From Weissella koreensis KCTC 3621 (GTDB taxonomy: Bacteria; Bacillota; Bacilli; Lactobacillales; Lactobacillaceae): a DNA stretch of 64,000 nucleotides. The stretch is from NCBI RefSeq assembly GCF_000277645.1, contig NZ_AKGG01000005.1, forward strand, positions 186,001-250,000, given 5' to 3'. Both the position numbers and the translations under genes were made by a program. This document shows, in pieces, positions 17,671 to 25,280 of the stretch. The notes below the pieces were generated by a model. The model saw nothing but the letters and a program-made list of their open reading frames with translations. It made no database searches and was not told the origin of the DNA. The number at the start of each line of letters is the position of its first letter. The first letter of the stretch is position 1.

Positions 17671-18030
17671 ATGTCTATTTTTGAAAGAACTAAAGAAATC
17701 GCTAAGTCAAAAGGACTAAACCTTAGACAGTTAGAGGATAAAGCTGGATTGGGGACTAATTCTTTGTATCGTTGGAAAACTTATAACCCACGTATGGAAA
17801 GTTTAAACGCCGTTGCTGATGTCCTGGGTGTCTCTACTGATTATTTATTGGGTAACACGGATAATATTGTCCCAATCCAAGAAAAGTCAATTAACGAACC
17901 CATGGATTTGTATGAAGTTGATGATTCTGAACGTGATGAGATGGTCTCGGCTGGTGGTCGTCCCATTAGTGATGAAGACTGGGCAATTATTAAAGCTGTC
18001 TTAGCAAAGTATCCAAAGCGTGAGGACTAA
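17671..18030 (+). CDS. CI-like XRE-family repressor
   Basis: 119 residues. The N-terminal HTH_XRE domain reads FERTKEIAKSKGLNLRQLEDKAGLGTNSLYRWKTYNP, then MESLNAVADVLGVSTDYLLG, the standard short phage/satellite repressor form. The C-terminal part is acidic and has no LexA-type Ser-Lys protease, so release would need an antirepressor or ImmA-type cleavage. The next gene, seven bases on, is ImmA-like. GGAG lies about eleven bases before the ATG. Probable targets are the two dyad operators at 17441 and 17587. Confidence 0.85.
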   Translation: MSIFERTKEIAKSKGLNLRQLEDKAGLGTNSLYRWKTYNPRMESLNAVADVLGVSTDYLLGNTDNIVPIQEKSINEPMDLYEVDDSERDEMVSAGGRPISDEDWAIIKAVLAKYPKRED

Positions 18031-18036
18031 TATTAT

Positions 18037-18432
18037 ATGGAATTAATGCATGATTGGATTATGGCAGATGTTCTTAAAAATATTAGATCTCTTGATTATG
18101 ATATTGAGAAGCTACCAATTACAAATTTATCAGCAACAACAAACAATCAACGAAAAGTTATAATTTATAACCCGGATAGCGTAACTCTTTTTGAAATAAC
18201 TGAAGAGTATTTTCACGCACTAAAAAAACACCACAGGCTTTATGACTATGATGTCTTAAATAAAGATGAATCCGAGGCGCATAGTTTGGCGCTTAAATAC
18301 CTATTTACTAAGTGGTGTAAGTATGTCGGTGTAAATGATTGGTTGCAATTCTCGGAGGCTATGGGTGTGCCTAGTGAACACTATGAGACCGTTATAGAAA
18401 TGTTCAAGCCCTTGGCAATTGAACAGGCGTAA
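18037..18432 (+). CDS. ImmA-like protein with altered zinc motif
   Basis: 131 residues, start chosen by GAGGA ten bases upstream. Its place directly after the CI gene and the pattern EEYFHALKKHH ... DESEAHSLALKYLF resemble the ImmA/IrrE zinc-peptidase core (HExxH then a glutamate helix). The first histidine of HExxH is Glu here, so classical zinc peptidase activity is doubtful. It may still bind the repressor as an antirepressor partner. Family assignment is moderate and rests on context plus pattern. Confidence 0.55.
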   Translation: MELMHDWIMADVLKNIRSLDYDIEKLPITNLSATTNNQRKVIIYNPDSVTLFEITEEYFHALKKHHRLYDYDVLNKDESEAHSLALKYLFTKWCKYVGVNDWLQFSEAMGVPSEHYETVIEMFKPLAIEQA

Positions 18433-19014
18433 TCGTAACTACGGTTGTCCAATTAAGGACAATAACTGTACTTAAAAGTACGACCGTTATTCTGGTGTGT
18501 GGATGTAACTACGTACCCATTTATGGGCATGTAGTAATTTGTAAATGTTCTGTATTGTGCCTAAACGGAACAAAAAAGTTTATAAATGTACCGTATTTAA
18601 TTTATGGCCAAAGATTAAATTCATCCCCTAAGACAGTATTTAACGACTGTTGCAAAATTGGAAACTGTCATAAATTGGTATGGGGAGATATGGGAGACCT
18701 TAAAAAGGAATATATTTTATAGTTTTGGCCAAAAGTGTCCAAAAGTCTTAAGTAAATTTATAGGTATATTTTTCCTTAAAAATTGGTTATCGGTCGGCTA
18801 GGTCATAAAGGGGTAACGATTCACGACCCTCAAAAGGATGTCGATTTAATCTACTACCTTACGTCTGTATTAATTGTATTCGGAGATTTCGGAGTCCTAA
18901 AAAGGGATGTTGATTTAAGCAACTTCCTTTAAACGTTTCTAAACCTATCGAATTAGAGGGTTTTAAATAGGTGAAATTTATATCCAAGTTAATAAATATA
19001 AAGAGGTCTAATTA
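18433..19014. other. Hairpin-rich non-coding region A
   Basis: No supported gene. Stem-loops seen in order: TTGTCC/GGACAA (18445-18462); AATAAC...GTTATT around GTACTT/AAGTAC (18461-18491); a 13-bp stem ACTACGTACCCAT/ATGGGCATGTAGT (18508-18535); GTTC/GAAC (about 18554-18579); ACAGT/ACTGT (about 18632-18649); then two similar units AAGGATGTCGATTTAATC... and AAGGGATGTTGATTTAAGC... each closing with CCTT (about 18834-18930). The density and partial repetition suggest a structured RNA. Confidence 0.6.
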
Positions 19015-19236
19015 ATGAAAAAATCAGGATTTTGGTTGATAGTTTCGATTGTTTTAACTATATTAGCGTTAGTATCTGTTTACTTTAATAGTGACGTTAT
19101 TGCGATAAGTGTTAGTGATTGGTCGTTTAAGTTAGAAGGATCATTTTTCTTGCCAATTGTATTAGTAAACGCATGGACTATACGAAAGTTTTATAACAAT
19201 AGAAAATTAGAAAAATATGATCAAAATGATAAGTAA
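19015..19236 (+). CDS. Small membrane protein, two predicted helices
   Basis: 73 residues with GAGG eight bases before the ATG. Helix 1 is FWLIVSIVLTILALVSVYF; the second hydrophobic stretch is SFFLPIVLVNAWTI; the tail is charged (RKFYNNRKLEKYDQNDK). Not recognised. It lies between repressor genes and integrase, where prophages often keep superinfection-exclusion or other lysogenic cargo; that role is only a guess. Hairpin-rich sequence lies on both sides. Confidence 0.65.
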   Translation: MKKSGFWLIVSIVLTILALVSVYFNSDVIAISVSDWSFKLEGSFFLPIVLVNAWTIRKFYNNRKLEKYDQNDK

Positions 19237-19258
19237 TTTGTTTTAATGTTTCAGGTCG

Positions 19259-19522
19259 GTACACATTTGTACTCACATAAGTCCGTATTTGGTCTCACGT
19301 ATGCTGGCGCAATTTTACGCAGGCAACTGGAAACTAAAACGTCTTTGAGTTAGCGCAATATTGCGCAGTCCCTAGTTGGCTTAATATTAAGCTAGCCTAA
19401 TCGTATTTTACGATTGAGTTATAGGGTTGCGGAGTAGTCCGCGGGGTTTATAGGTTGCTATCTTGTTAGCAGACCCATCGCCACTTATGGCTACGGTATT
19501 ATATATGTATATTTTTACATAT
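19259..19522. other. Hairpin-rich non-coding region B (string of short stem-loops)
   Basis: At least eight stem-loops in 264 bases: GTACA/TGTAC (19259-19272); GCGCAATATTGCGC (19353-19366); GCTTAATATTAAGC (19379-19392); AATCGTA/TACGATT (19399-19415); GCGGA/TCCGC (19429-19442); GGT-TGCTA/TAGCA-ACC (19453-19475); GCCA/TGGC (19480-19491); ATATGTA/TACATAT (19503-19522). GC content is higher than around it. AAGGT/ACCTT and AGGA/TCCT pairs follow near 19597-19656. No gene is supported from 19237 to the integrase start. Confidence 0.65.
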
Positions 19523-19785
19523 TTGTTATTTTGAGTTGTTAAGTCTAATAAATGGGTGTGACCAGTTCCAATATATGTCGTCTATTTTAAATACTTAAGG
19601 TCGCAATTCACTACCTTAGATTATTCACAGATAGGAACATTATCCTTAACCTGACGTAGATATTATTTATCTTATCTTTTAATACTCAATAGGTTTATGG
19701 ATTTCAAATGCTTAAACCTATACACATAGAAGAAACTAATCCAATACATAGCTGGCGGGCATGTCTGGAAAAGGACTTAAAAATT

Positions 19786-20967
19786 ATGAGTATTAGAAAA
19801 CTAAAAAATGGTAAATATCAAGTACGTGTATATGTTGGAACTGATGAAGTAACTGGTCATACAACATATAAGTATAGAAACACAGATAGTAAGACCAGTG
19901 CTATTATGATCGAGAAACAATTAAATGAAGCTGTTGAACGTGGCGAGATTGTTATAAAGGAATTAGAACACTTGCAACCTCAACCATATACGTTTGAAGA
20001 GGCGTATAAAGAGTGGTGGGAGTTTTATAGTAGCCAAGACTTTGCACAATCGACTAAAGATAAAGTGGCACGTCATTTTAAAAATCATCTATTAAAACCT
20101 AAGTTATTTGGTAATTTGAGATTAGATAGAATTATTAGGATTGATATTCAAAATAAAGTAAATAAGTTTATACCCCAATACACACAATCAAAAGAGATGT
20201 TAGGATATGCCAAGCGCGTATTTAAATATGCAGTGGATAGTGAACATATAATATGTGATAGCAATCCATTAGAACATATTCAAATGGTAAGGGTTAAAAA
20301 AGTACCGCGGCGTGAAGTTCGTTTCTATAATGAAGTACAAGCTAAAATGTTTGAACATGGAATCAATGAATATTATCAACGAGGAAATAAATTTCTAGCA
20401 TTATTTACTGTATTGTTGCGAACTGGTATGCGTGGCGGAGAATTATGTGGACTTAAATGGAAAAATGTAGATTTTGGACGTTGTGAATTATTGCTCAACG
20501 GTCGTATGTCATTGGATGGGCATGGTAAGGATCACTATTTAAAAGGTCTTAAAAATGGGGATGATTTTAGATACATTGATATTGATGATGTAGTAATTGA
20601 TAAATTAAAAGCATGGCATTATGTTCAGGCACAACAGTCAATGTTAAAGGGACAACCTATAAACGATGACAGTTTTGTCTTTGATGTGCTTAGAGGTCGA
20701 ATGTATAGACAATTTGCATCATTTCTTGAATGGTACAACTGTAACCATGCGCAAAAGTTACCATATTTAAATATTCATGGACTTAGACACACGCACGCTA
20801 GTTTATTAATATCTAGTGGAATGGATCTAAAGAAGGTGTCTGACAGATTAGGGCATAAAGACATAGCGGTTACTGCAAATATATATGCGGAGCTTACACC
20901 AAAGGCTAGAAGAGAAGTAGCGGACGTGTTCAGTAATATTATGGGAGACACTAAAGAAAATCATTAA
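19786..20967 (+). CDS. int: Tyrosine site-specific integrase
   Basis: 393 residues from ATG 19786, with AAGGA ten bases upstream; upstream in-frame ATG 19708 is less likely because families begin near MSIRKLKNGKYQVRVYV. N-terminal arm-binding beta domain, then a SAM-like core-binding domain (about residues 60-150), then the catalytic domain with R216 (TGMRGGELCGLKW), H331-x-x-R334 (HGLRHTHASLL), H357 (LGHKD) and nucleophile Y367 (NIYAEL). It resembles Tn916/SaPI-type integrases. It lies beside attR and should recombine the 15-bp core, using the inverted 15-bp arm sites. Confidence 0.95.
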   Translation: MSIRKLKNGKYQVRVYVGTDEVTGHTTYKYRNTDSKTSAIMIEKQLNEAVERGEIVIKELEHLQPQPYTFEEAYKEWWEFYSSQDFAQSTKDKVARHFKNHLLKPKLFGNLRLDRIIRIDIQNKVNKFIPQYTQSKEMLGYAKRVFKYAVDSEHIICDSNPLEHIQMVRVKKVPRREVRFYNEVQAKMFEHGINEYYQRGNKFLALFTVLLRTGMRGGELCGLKWKNVDFGRCELLLNGRMSLDGHGKDHYLKGLKNGDDFRYIDIDDVVIDKLKAWHYVQAQQSMLKGQPINDDSFVFDVLRGRMYRQFASFLEWYNCNHAQKLPYLNIHGLRHTHASLLISSGMDLKKVSDRLGHKDIAVTANIYAELTPKARREVADVFSNIMGDTKENH

Positions 20968-20968
20968 G

Positions 20969-20983
20969 TAAGTTATACCTAAT
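20969..20983 (-). repeat. Arm-type repeat, inverse of left-arm copy
   Basis: TAAGTTATACCTAAT, the exact reverse complement of 9318-9332. It begins two bases after the integrase stop codon. A second near-match (GTTAGGTTTAA, 21002-21012, against 9245-9255, 10 of 11) follows. Likely integrase arm-binding sites. Confidence 0.6.
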
Positions 20984-21095
20984 TAATTTATTTATTATTA
21001 GGTTAGGTTTAAGTGAACACGGTTTTGACCGTGCTTGTTCGAATATCAAAATATTTTAAACGTTGGTATTAAGCCATTGATGTGCTTACGATATA

Positions 21096-21110
21096 ACTTA
21101 AGCAAAGTTT
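21096..21110. repeat. attR core, right end of integrated element
   Basis: Exact second copy of ACTTAAGCAAAGTTT (see 9227-9241), 129 bases after the integrase stop. It lies about 10 bases before the extended -10 of the DUF402 gene, so insertion replaces what lies upstream of that promoter. Confidence 0.85.
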
Positions 21111-21119
21111 GATTAAGCG

Positions 21120-21128
21120 TGGTATAAT
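21120..21128 (+). promoter_or_regulatory. Extended -10 promoter of the DUF402 gene
   Basis: TGG-TATAAT at 21120-21128. No good -35 is seen; its expected place falls inside the att core, which is preserved on insertion. The leader carries a small GTCGCTGCGGCGAAGGAG region containing the ribosome binding site. Confidence 0.65.
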
Positions 21129-21172
21129 TTTAAACGAAGTTCGTCGCTGCGGCGAAGGAGATAATTAAAGTT

Positions 21173-21724
21173 ATGCGAAATAGTCGACTACCTCGAGAAG
21201 GTGACTATATAACGATAAAGAGCTATAAACACGATGGAAGTCTACACCGTACTTGGCGTGAAACCATGGTATTAAAAACCAGTGAGAATGAAATTATTGG
21301 GATTAATGATCATACAGTGGTGATTGAAGATGACGGTCGACGTTGGGTAACCCGCGAACCGGCAATTGTTTACTTTCATCGTAAGTATTGGTTTAATATC
21401 GTGGCAATGATTCGAGATAATGGAGTGTCATATTATTGTAATTTGGCAAGCCCATTTGTTCTGGATAAAGAAGCGCTGAAGTATATCGATTATGATTTGG
21501 ATATCAAAGTTTATCCAGATGGTGAAAAGCGGTTACTAGATGCTGATGAATATCAGGCTCATCGTGAAAAATGGAATTATTCCAATGAGGTTGATTTTAT
21601 TTTGAGTGAGCATGTGAAGATCTTAGTTGATTGGATTCAACAGCAAGAAGGCCCCTTTTCTAAAGGATATGTTGATCTTTGGTATCGACGGTATCAGGAG
21701 ATTAAAAATCGAGCCCATCGTTAA
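21173..21724 (+). CDS. DUF402 nucleoside di/triphosphate phosphatase, YgaC type
   Basis: 183 residues of the DUF402 family. Staphylococcal homologue Ntdp hydrolyses nucleoside di- and triphosphates. Family marks: [18 protein letters not shown] at the N-terminus, [22 protein letters not shown] centrally, then the metal-site segment [13 protein letters not shown] and [18 protein letters not shown] lies upstream. In relatives it neighbours recX; here the island separates the two. Confidence 0.9.
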   Translation: MRNSRLPREGDYITIKSYKHDGSLHRTWRETMVLKTSENEIIGINDHTVVIEDDGRRWVTREPAIVYFHRKYWFNIVAMIRDNGVSYYCNLASPFVLDKEALKYIDYDLDIKVYPDGEKRLLDADEYQAHREKWNYSNEVDFILSEHVKILVDWIQQQEGPFSKGYVDLWYRRYQEIKNRAHR

Positions 21725-21769
21725 TGTTGGTCTACAACTAAAATATAGTGCATCAAAAATATATTAATA

Positions 21770-21800
21770 AAAAGGCTAGGAAATTGTCCTGGCCTTTTTA
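21770..21800 (+). terminator. Terminator after DUF402 gene
   Basis: AAAAGGCTAGGA pairs with TCCTGGCCTTTT (one G-U pair), followed by T-rich sequence. It is nearly bidirectional and also faces the convergent dipeptidase gene. Confidence 0.85.
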
Positions 21801-21905
21801 TTAATTTGGTTCAAATTTTTTAACTAGTTTTATCTTTAATTTAAACTATAATACAGGAATGTTTTTTATCATGCTCTATTTATTTATATTTAAATGCGAT
21901 AAAAT

Positions 21906-22649
21906 TTAATCAAGGATGGTAACCCATGGAAAAAATGGCTTTGTTGCTCCATAAAGTGCATGCTCTTGCTGGCTACAACTAGCCCAATTTTGATTACCAT
22001 AATCATAATGCCACCATTCATTTGATAGGTTTGTGAACCCAACCTCAGTCATAATATGATATAGAAGACGGCGATTATCACGTGCTTTTAATTCAGATTG
22101 ATTGAGTTCAGCTTTTAGTTCGAGATAATTAGTTTTTGAGCTATCATTAAAGTCATCAAATGGAGAGGCCATATCTAACATAACACCTTGATCGTCAACA
22201 ATTGTTAGATCAATAGATCCACCAGTATTATGGGGAGAAGGTTTTTTTGGATCACGGGAAGGTTGAGCGACCGTTTCTAATGTCTTTTCAATCATCTGAT
22301 TTTTCGTCCAAGAAGGGTTGGTGCGGGCAATTTTACGTTTAAGAGAGTGAAATAGGGCTGCTTGGGTTGAAACGGAACGCCAAGCATCAAAAATAACTAA
22401 TTTGTATCCAGCTGGGAGCAAATTAGCTGCTTGAACTAATTTACTTTGAACAGTCTGCCGGGCGTATAATTCTGACATTGCTCCAGAAAGATTTTGGATG
22501 AAATAAGCAGGTTGTACAATGATTTTTTCAGGTAAAAGGCCTAATGGAACCAGTGGCTCATTGTTATCTTTGATGTCCGGATCTAAGGCCGTTGACCAGT
22601 CCCATTCGGATAGATCGGTTGGAATTTTATTTTGTATATTTTTTCCCAT
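21906..22649 (-). CDS. D-alanyl-D-alanine dipeptidase, VanX/DdpX family (M15D)
   Basis: 247 residues. Zinc peptidase ligands match VanX: H140 and D147 in SPHNTGGSIDLT, H214 with catalytic E211 in NEWWHYDYG, and R91 in FDAWRS. The family cleaves free D-Ala-D-Ala. In bacteria whose peptidoglycan ends in D-Ala-D-Lac (intrinsically vancomycin-resistant Weissella and Leuconostoc) such an enzyme can remove D-Ala-D-Ala; it may also scavenge wall dipeptides. No signal peptide, so it is cytoplasmic. GAGGG lies five bases upstream. It is monocistronic and divergent from the aminotransferase. Confidence 0.9.
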   Translation of the reverse strand: MGKNIQNKIPTDLSEWDWSTALDPDIKDNNEPLVPLGLLPEKIIVQPAYFIQNLSGAMSELYARQTVQSKLVQAANLLPAGYKLVIFDAWRSVSTQAALFHSLKRKIARTNPSWTKNQMIEKTLETVAQPSRDPKKPSPHNTGGSIDLTIVDDQGVMLDMASPFDDFNDSSKTNYLELKAELNQSELKARDNRRLLYHIMTEVGFTNLSNEWWHYDYGNQNWASCSQQEHALYGATKPFFPWVTILD

Positions 22650-22759
22650 GGTTTCCCTCTTTTGATAAATTTACGGTATAATGTTTTAAACATATTAGCT
22701 ATTATTATTCTAATACATTCAAGAAGAAAATAGCGGATTAATTTGGAGGAATTTTAAGA

Positions 22760-23950
22760 ATGAGTCAAGAATTTGTTCAACCAATTAACCAAACCGTCCA
22801 AGCAATGACGATTGATGGCTTAACTGGATTTCAAAAGAAAATAGCAGGGATCGAAGATTTAGTTTACTTAACCTTTGGTGAACCAGGGTTTAACATTGAA
22901 GATTCGATTAAGGATGCTGTTATCGATGGAGTTAAGAATAATCATTCACACTATGCTGTAGCCGAAGGCGATTTAGTCCTCCGTCAAGCTGCTGTAGATA
23001 ATTATAATGAAAAATTTGATCTAAATTTCCAAGGCCCTGAAAATGTGGTAGTAACCTCAGGAGTCACAGAAGCGATCTATGCATTGTTCCAAACACTTTT
23101 GAACCCTGGTGATGGCGTGTTGATTCCAACACCAGCATACCCACCATATTATGCTGCTATCAACATTATTGGTGGAAAAATGTTGAAAGTAGATACTTCA
23201 CAGAGTGAGTTTAAAATAACTCCTCAAATGGTGGACGATGCAATTGCTAGTGCAGATTTACCTGTGAAGGTGATTTTGTTTAATTATCCAAGCAACCCAA
23301 CTGGTGCTACTTATACTGAGACGGAGCTGCGTGCATTGGCAGAAACGTTTAAGAAACATCATATTTGGGTTATTTCAGATGAAATTTATGCGGAATTAAC
23401 TTATGATATTAAGCATGTTTCAATGATGAAGTTATTACCAGAGCAAACAGTTATGATTACTGGTTTGTCAAAATCACATGCCATGACTGGTTATCGAATC
23501 GGATTTGTAATTGGAAGTGCTGAAATTATTGCAGAAGTTTCAAAAGTCCATGATACATTAACTTTCGCCTTACCACAGGTTACTCAAGATGGAGCAATTG
23601 CAGCTCTAACGCAAGCTAAAGATGCACCAGCTAAGATGCGTAAGGTGTACCAGCGTCGTCGGGATTTTGTTGTTGAAAAAATGACCGCTATGGGCTTTAA
23701 AGTAGGAAATCCACAAGGAGCATTTTATATTTTTGCACGTATTCCAGAAGATTTTTCAGCTGGAGTGGATGGATTGGATTTTGCATGGGCTTTGGCCACT
23801 GAAGGTGGAGTTGGGGTTGCACCAGGAATCGCCTTCTCAGATCAAACGGCTGAATACATTCGAATTTCATATGCTGCTAATGATGACGATTTAGCTTCTG
23901 GAATGGAACGAATGGCAGCCTGGATTGATCAAAAAAGGGCCAGTCGGTAA
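22760..23950 (+). CDS. PLP-dependent aminotransferase, class I/II
   Basis: 396 residues of fold type I. The N-terminus gives YLTFGEPGFN; the cofactor region has TSGVTEAIYALFQTLLNPGD and NYPSNPTGATY; the PLP lysine is in SKSHAMTGYRIG; the C-terminal substrate arginine is in IRISYAANDDDL. Best fits are aromatic aminotransferase (AraT) or PatA, which handles acetylated diaminopimelate or Asp-family acceptors; the sequence alone does not decide. GGAGG lies nine bases before the ATG. An ECF S-component follows 39 bases on. Confidence 0.88.
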   Translation: MSQEFVQPINQTVQAMTIDGLTGFQKKIAGIEDLVYLTFGEPGFNIEDSIKDAVIDGVKNNHSHYAVAEGDLVLRQAAVDNYNEKFDLNFQGPENVVVTSGVTEAIYALFQTLLNPGDGVLIPTPAYPPYYAAINIIGGKMLKVDTSQSEFKITPQMVDDAIASADLPVKVILFNYPSNPTGATYTETELRALAETFKKHHIWVISDEIYAELTYDIKHVSMMKLLPEQTVMITGLSKSHAMTGYRIGFVIGSAEIIAEVSKVHDTLTFALPQVTQDGAIAALTQAKDAPAKMRKVYQRRRDFVVEKMTAMGFKVGNPQGAFYIFARIPEDFSAGVDGLDFAWALATEGGVGVAPGIAFSDQTAEYIRISYAANDDDLASGMERMAAWIDQKRASR

Positions 23951-23989
23951 AAGGTAAAAACTTTTATCAACTGGGAAGAGGGAAAATAC

Positions 23990-24607
23990 ATGACAAATAA
24001 AAAACGATCAACGCGCCAATTAGTTTTAACGGCAATGTTTATGGCCATTATTTTGTTACAGTGTATGGTTCCATGGATGGGATTTATTCCGATTAATCCA
24101 ATGGTCCGTGTCACAATAATACCTTTTACTGTAGCATTAGGTGGGATGTTATTGGGACCTAAAGTCGGTGGGTTGCTTGGGGCTGTGATGGGACTATATT
24201 CGTTTTATCATGCATGGACTTTACCGGTTGGAATTGGATCTTTAATGTTACGAGATCCAATTACAGCACTATTACCACGAATGCTAGTGGGTATTATTAT
24301 AGGTCTGATTTATTTAAAATGGATCAATAATTCTAAACATAAAACATCCCCTTTTTTGATATTTATGCTAGGGACCTTGGCTGCTATCATAAATACAGGA
24401 TTAGTCATTACACTAACCTGGATTCATTTTAGAATATTTAATACAACGGTGGCTGGTTTGCCTAACCATGTAGGAATTATTTGGATGTTTACTTCGATTG
24501 CAGGAGTAAATGTGTTGATTGAAATCGTTGTCGATGGCCTCTTAGGTATGTTGGTCGGCTGGCCAGTTTTACGTTATATGGAAAAGGCTCGATTAGCTAA
24601 TCATTAA
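23990..24607 (+). CDS. ECF transporter S component (PanT-like)
   Basis: 205 residues, six predicted membrane segments with the S-component pattern (QLVLTAMFMAIILLQCMV at the N-terminus, then FTVALGGMLLGPKVGGLLGAVMGLYSF and LLPRMLVGIIIGLIYL). S components bind a vitamin and share an EcfAA'T module encoded elsewhere. The layout is closest to pantothenate-type PanT, but substrate assignment from sequence is weak. RBS GAGGG. It may be co-transcribed with the aminotransferase. Confidence 0.8.
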   Translation: MTNKKRSTRQLVLTAMFMAIILLQCMVPWMGFIPINPMVRVTIIPFTVALGGMLLGPKVGGLLGAVMGLYSFYHAWTLPVGIGSLMLRDPITALLPRMLVGIIIGLIYLKWINNSKHKTSPFLIFMLGTLAAIINTGLVITLTWIHFRIFNTTVAGLPNHVGIIWMFTSIAGVNVLIEIVVDGLLGMLVGWPVLRYMEKARLANH

Positions 24608-24620
24608 GAAATTAAAATAA

Positions 24621-24668
24621 AAAACATCTCTTTAGTCCATAAAATGGACTTAGGGATGCTTTTTTTAT
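24621..24668. terminator. Bidirectional terminator between S component and mscL
   Basis: AACATCTC...AGTCCAT pairs with ATGGACT...GGGATG, with T-runs on both strands. It serves the convergent genes on each side. Confidence 0.85.
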
Positions 24669-24684
24669 TGCGTTTAAATAAATA

Positions 24685-25068
24685 TTACTTTTTTTGATCA
24701 GCTAAAATATCACGAATTTCAGCTAACATTTCGACTTCGGGATTAACTACTTCAGGTTCATCCTTAGATTTATCTCTGCGTAACGCTTTATTTAAGAACT
24801 TGATGATCAAAAACACTACGAAGGCAGTAATTAAGAAATTAATCACGTCCCCCAAGAAGGCTCCATACTTCAAAACTAAGTTATCTGTAATGGTTAATTT
24901 TAAATTGTCCAAACTTGAAACTTGACCAGTAAATAGTCCGATAATTGGGTTAATTAAATTATTAGTTAATGATTTAACTAGACCTGTGAAGGCACCTCCA
25001 ATAATGACACCAACAGCCAAGTCTAAAACACTACCACGTGAAATAAATTCTTTAAATTCCTTAAGCAT
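24685..25068 (-). CDS. mscL: Large-conductance mechanosensitive channel MscL
   Basis: 127 residues, usual length. It opens under membrane tension and protects against hypo-osmotic shock. Seen: N-terminal amphipathic helix [28 protein letters not shown], the second membrane helix [19 protein letters not shown], and a charged C-terminal bundle ending [13 protein letters not shown]. Monocistronic, with a shared terminator. Confidence 0.97.
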   Translation of the reverse strand: MLKEFKEFISRGSVLDLAVGVIIGGAFTGLVKSLTNNLINPIIGLFTGQVSSLDNLKLTITDNLVLKYGAFLGDVINFLITAFVVFLIIKFLNKALRRDKSKDEPEVVNPEVEMLAEIRDILADQKK

Positions 25069-25280
25069 TGACCTACTCCTTAAAATTAAATTATTAATTT
25101 AATCTTACTAAAGCTCAAATTAACAAACAACTTTTATCATAAATATTAAATATAAATTTAATAAATATGAGAAAAATAAAAAATAAGGGAGAAGAAGAAA
25201 GCGTTTCAATTTATTTAAAGTCATCTATAATGATAATAAATGGATATAAGAAGATACGAATATTTTGGAGGGTTTAAAAC

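Larger units (their letters stand above)
9227..21110. mobile_element. Integrated phage-satellite-like island (PICI-like), about 11.9 kb
   Basis: The segment is bounded by a 15-bp direct repeat, with a tyrosine integrase beside the right copy and paired arm-type repeats inside both ends. It sits in the recX-DUF402 intergenic region. It encodes a CI-like repressor, an ImmA-like protein, a leftward operon ending in an SF3 primase-helicase, an HTH protein of excisionase type, a candidate iteron origin and cargo. No capsid, tail, large terminase, portal, relaxase or coupling protein is visible, so it looks like a satellite rather than a full prophage or an integrative conjugative element. Packaging genes typical of some PICIs are also not recognised. 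The exact family is uncertain. Confidence 0.85.

Noticed and set aside
18495..18722. 75-codon Cys-rich frame starting at GTG between repressor genes and integrase
   Set aside because: It overlaps several strong hairpins, lacks a ribosome binding site and its composition follows the stem sequences rather than a protein.
9227..21110. Full prophage or conjugative element
   Set aside because: No portal, capsid, tail, terminase, relaxase, coupling protein or type IV secretion genes are seen; only satellite-type functions.
25201..25220. cre-like AGAAAGCGTTTCAA before fhs
   Set aside because: Two mismatches at conserved positions against WTGNAANCGNWNNCW, so not called.
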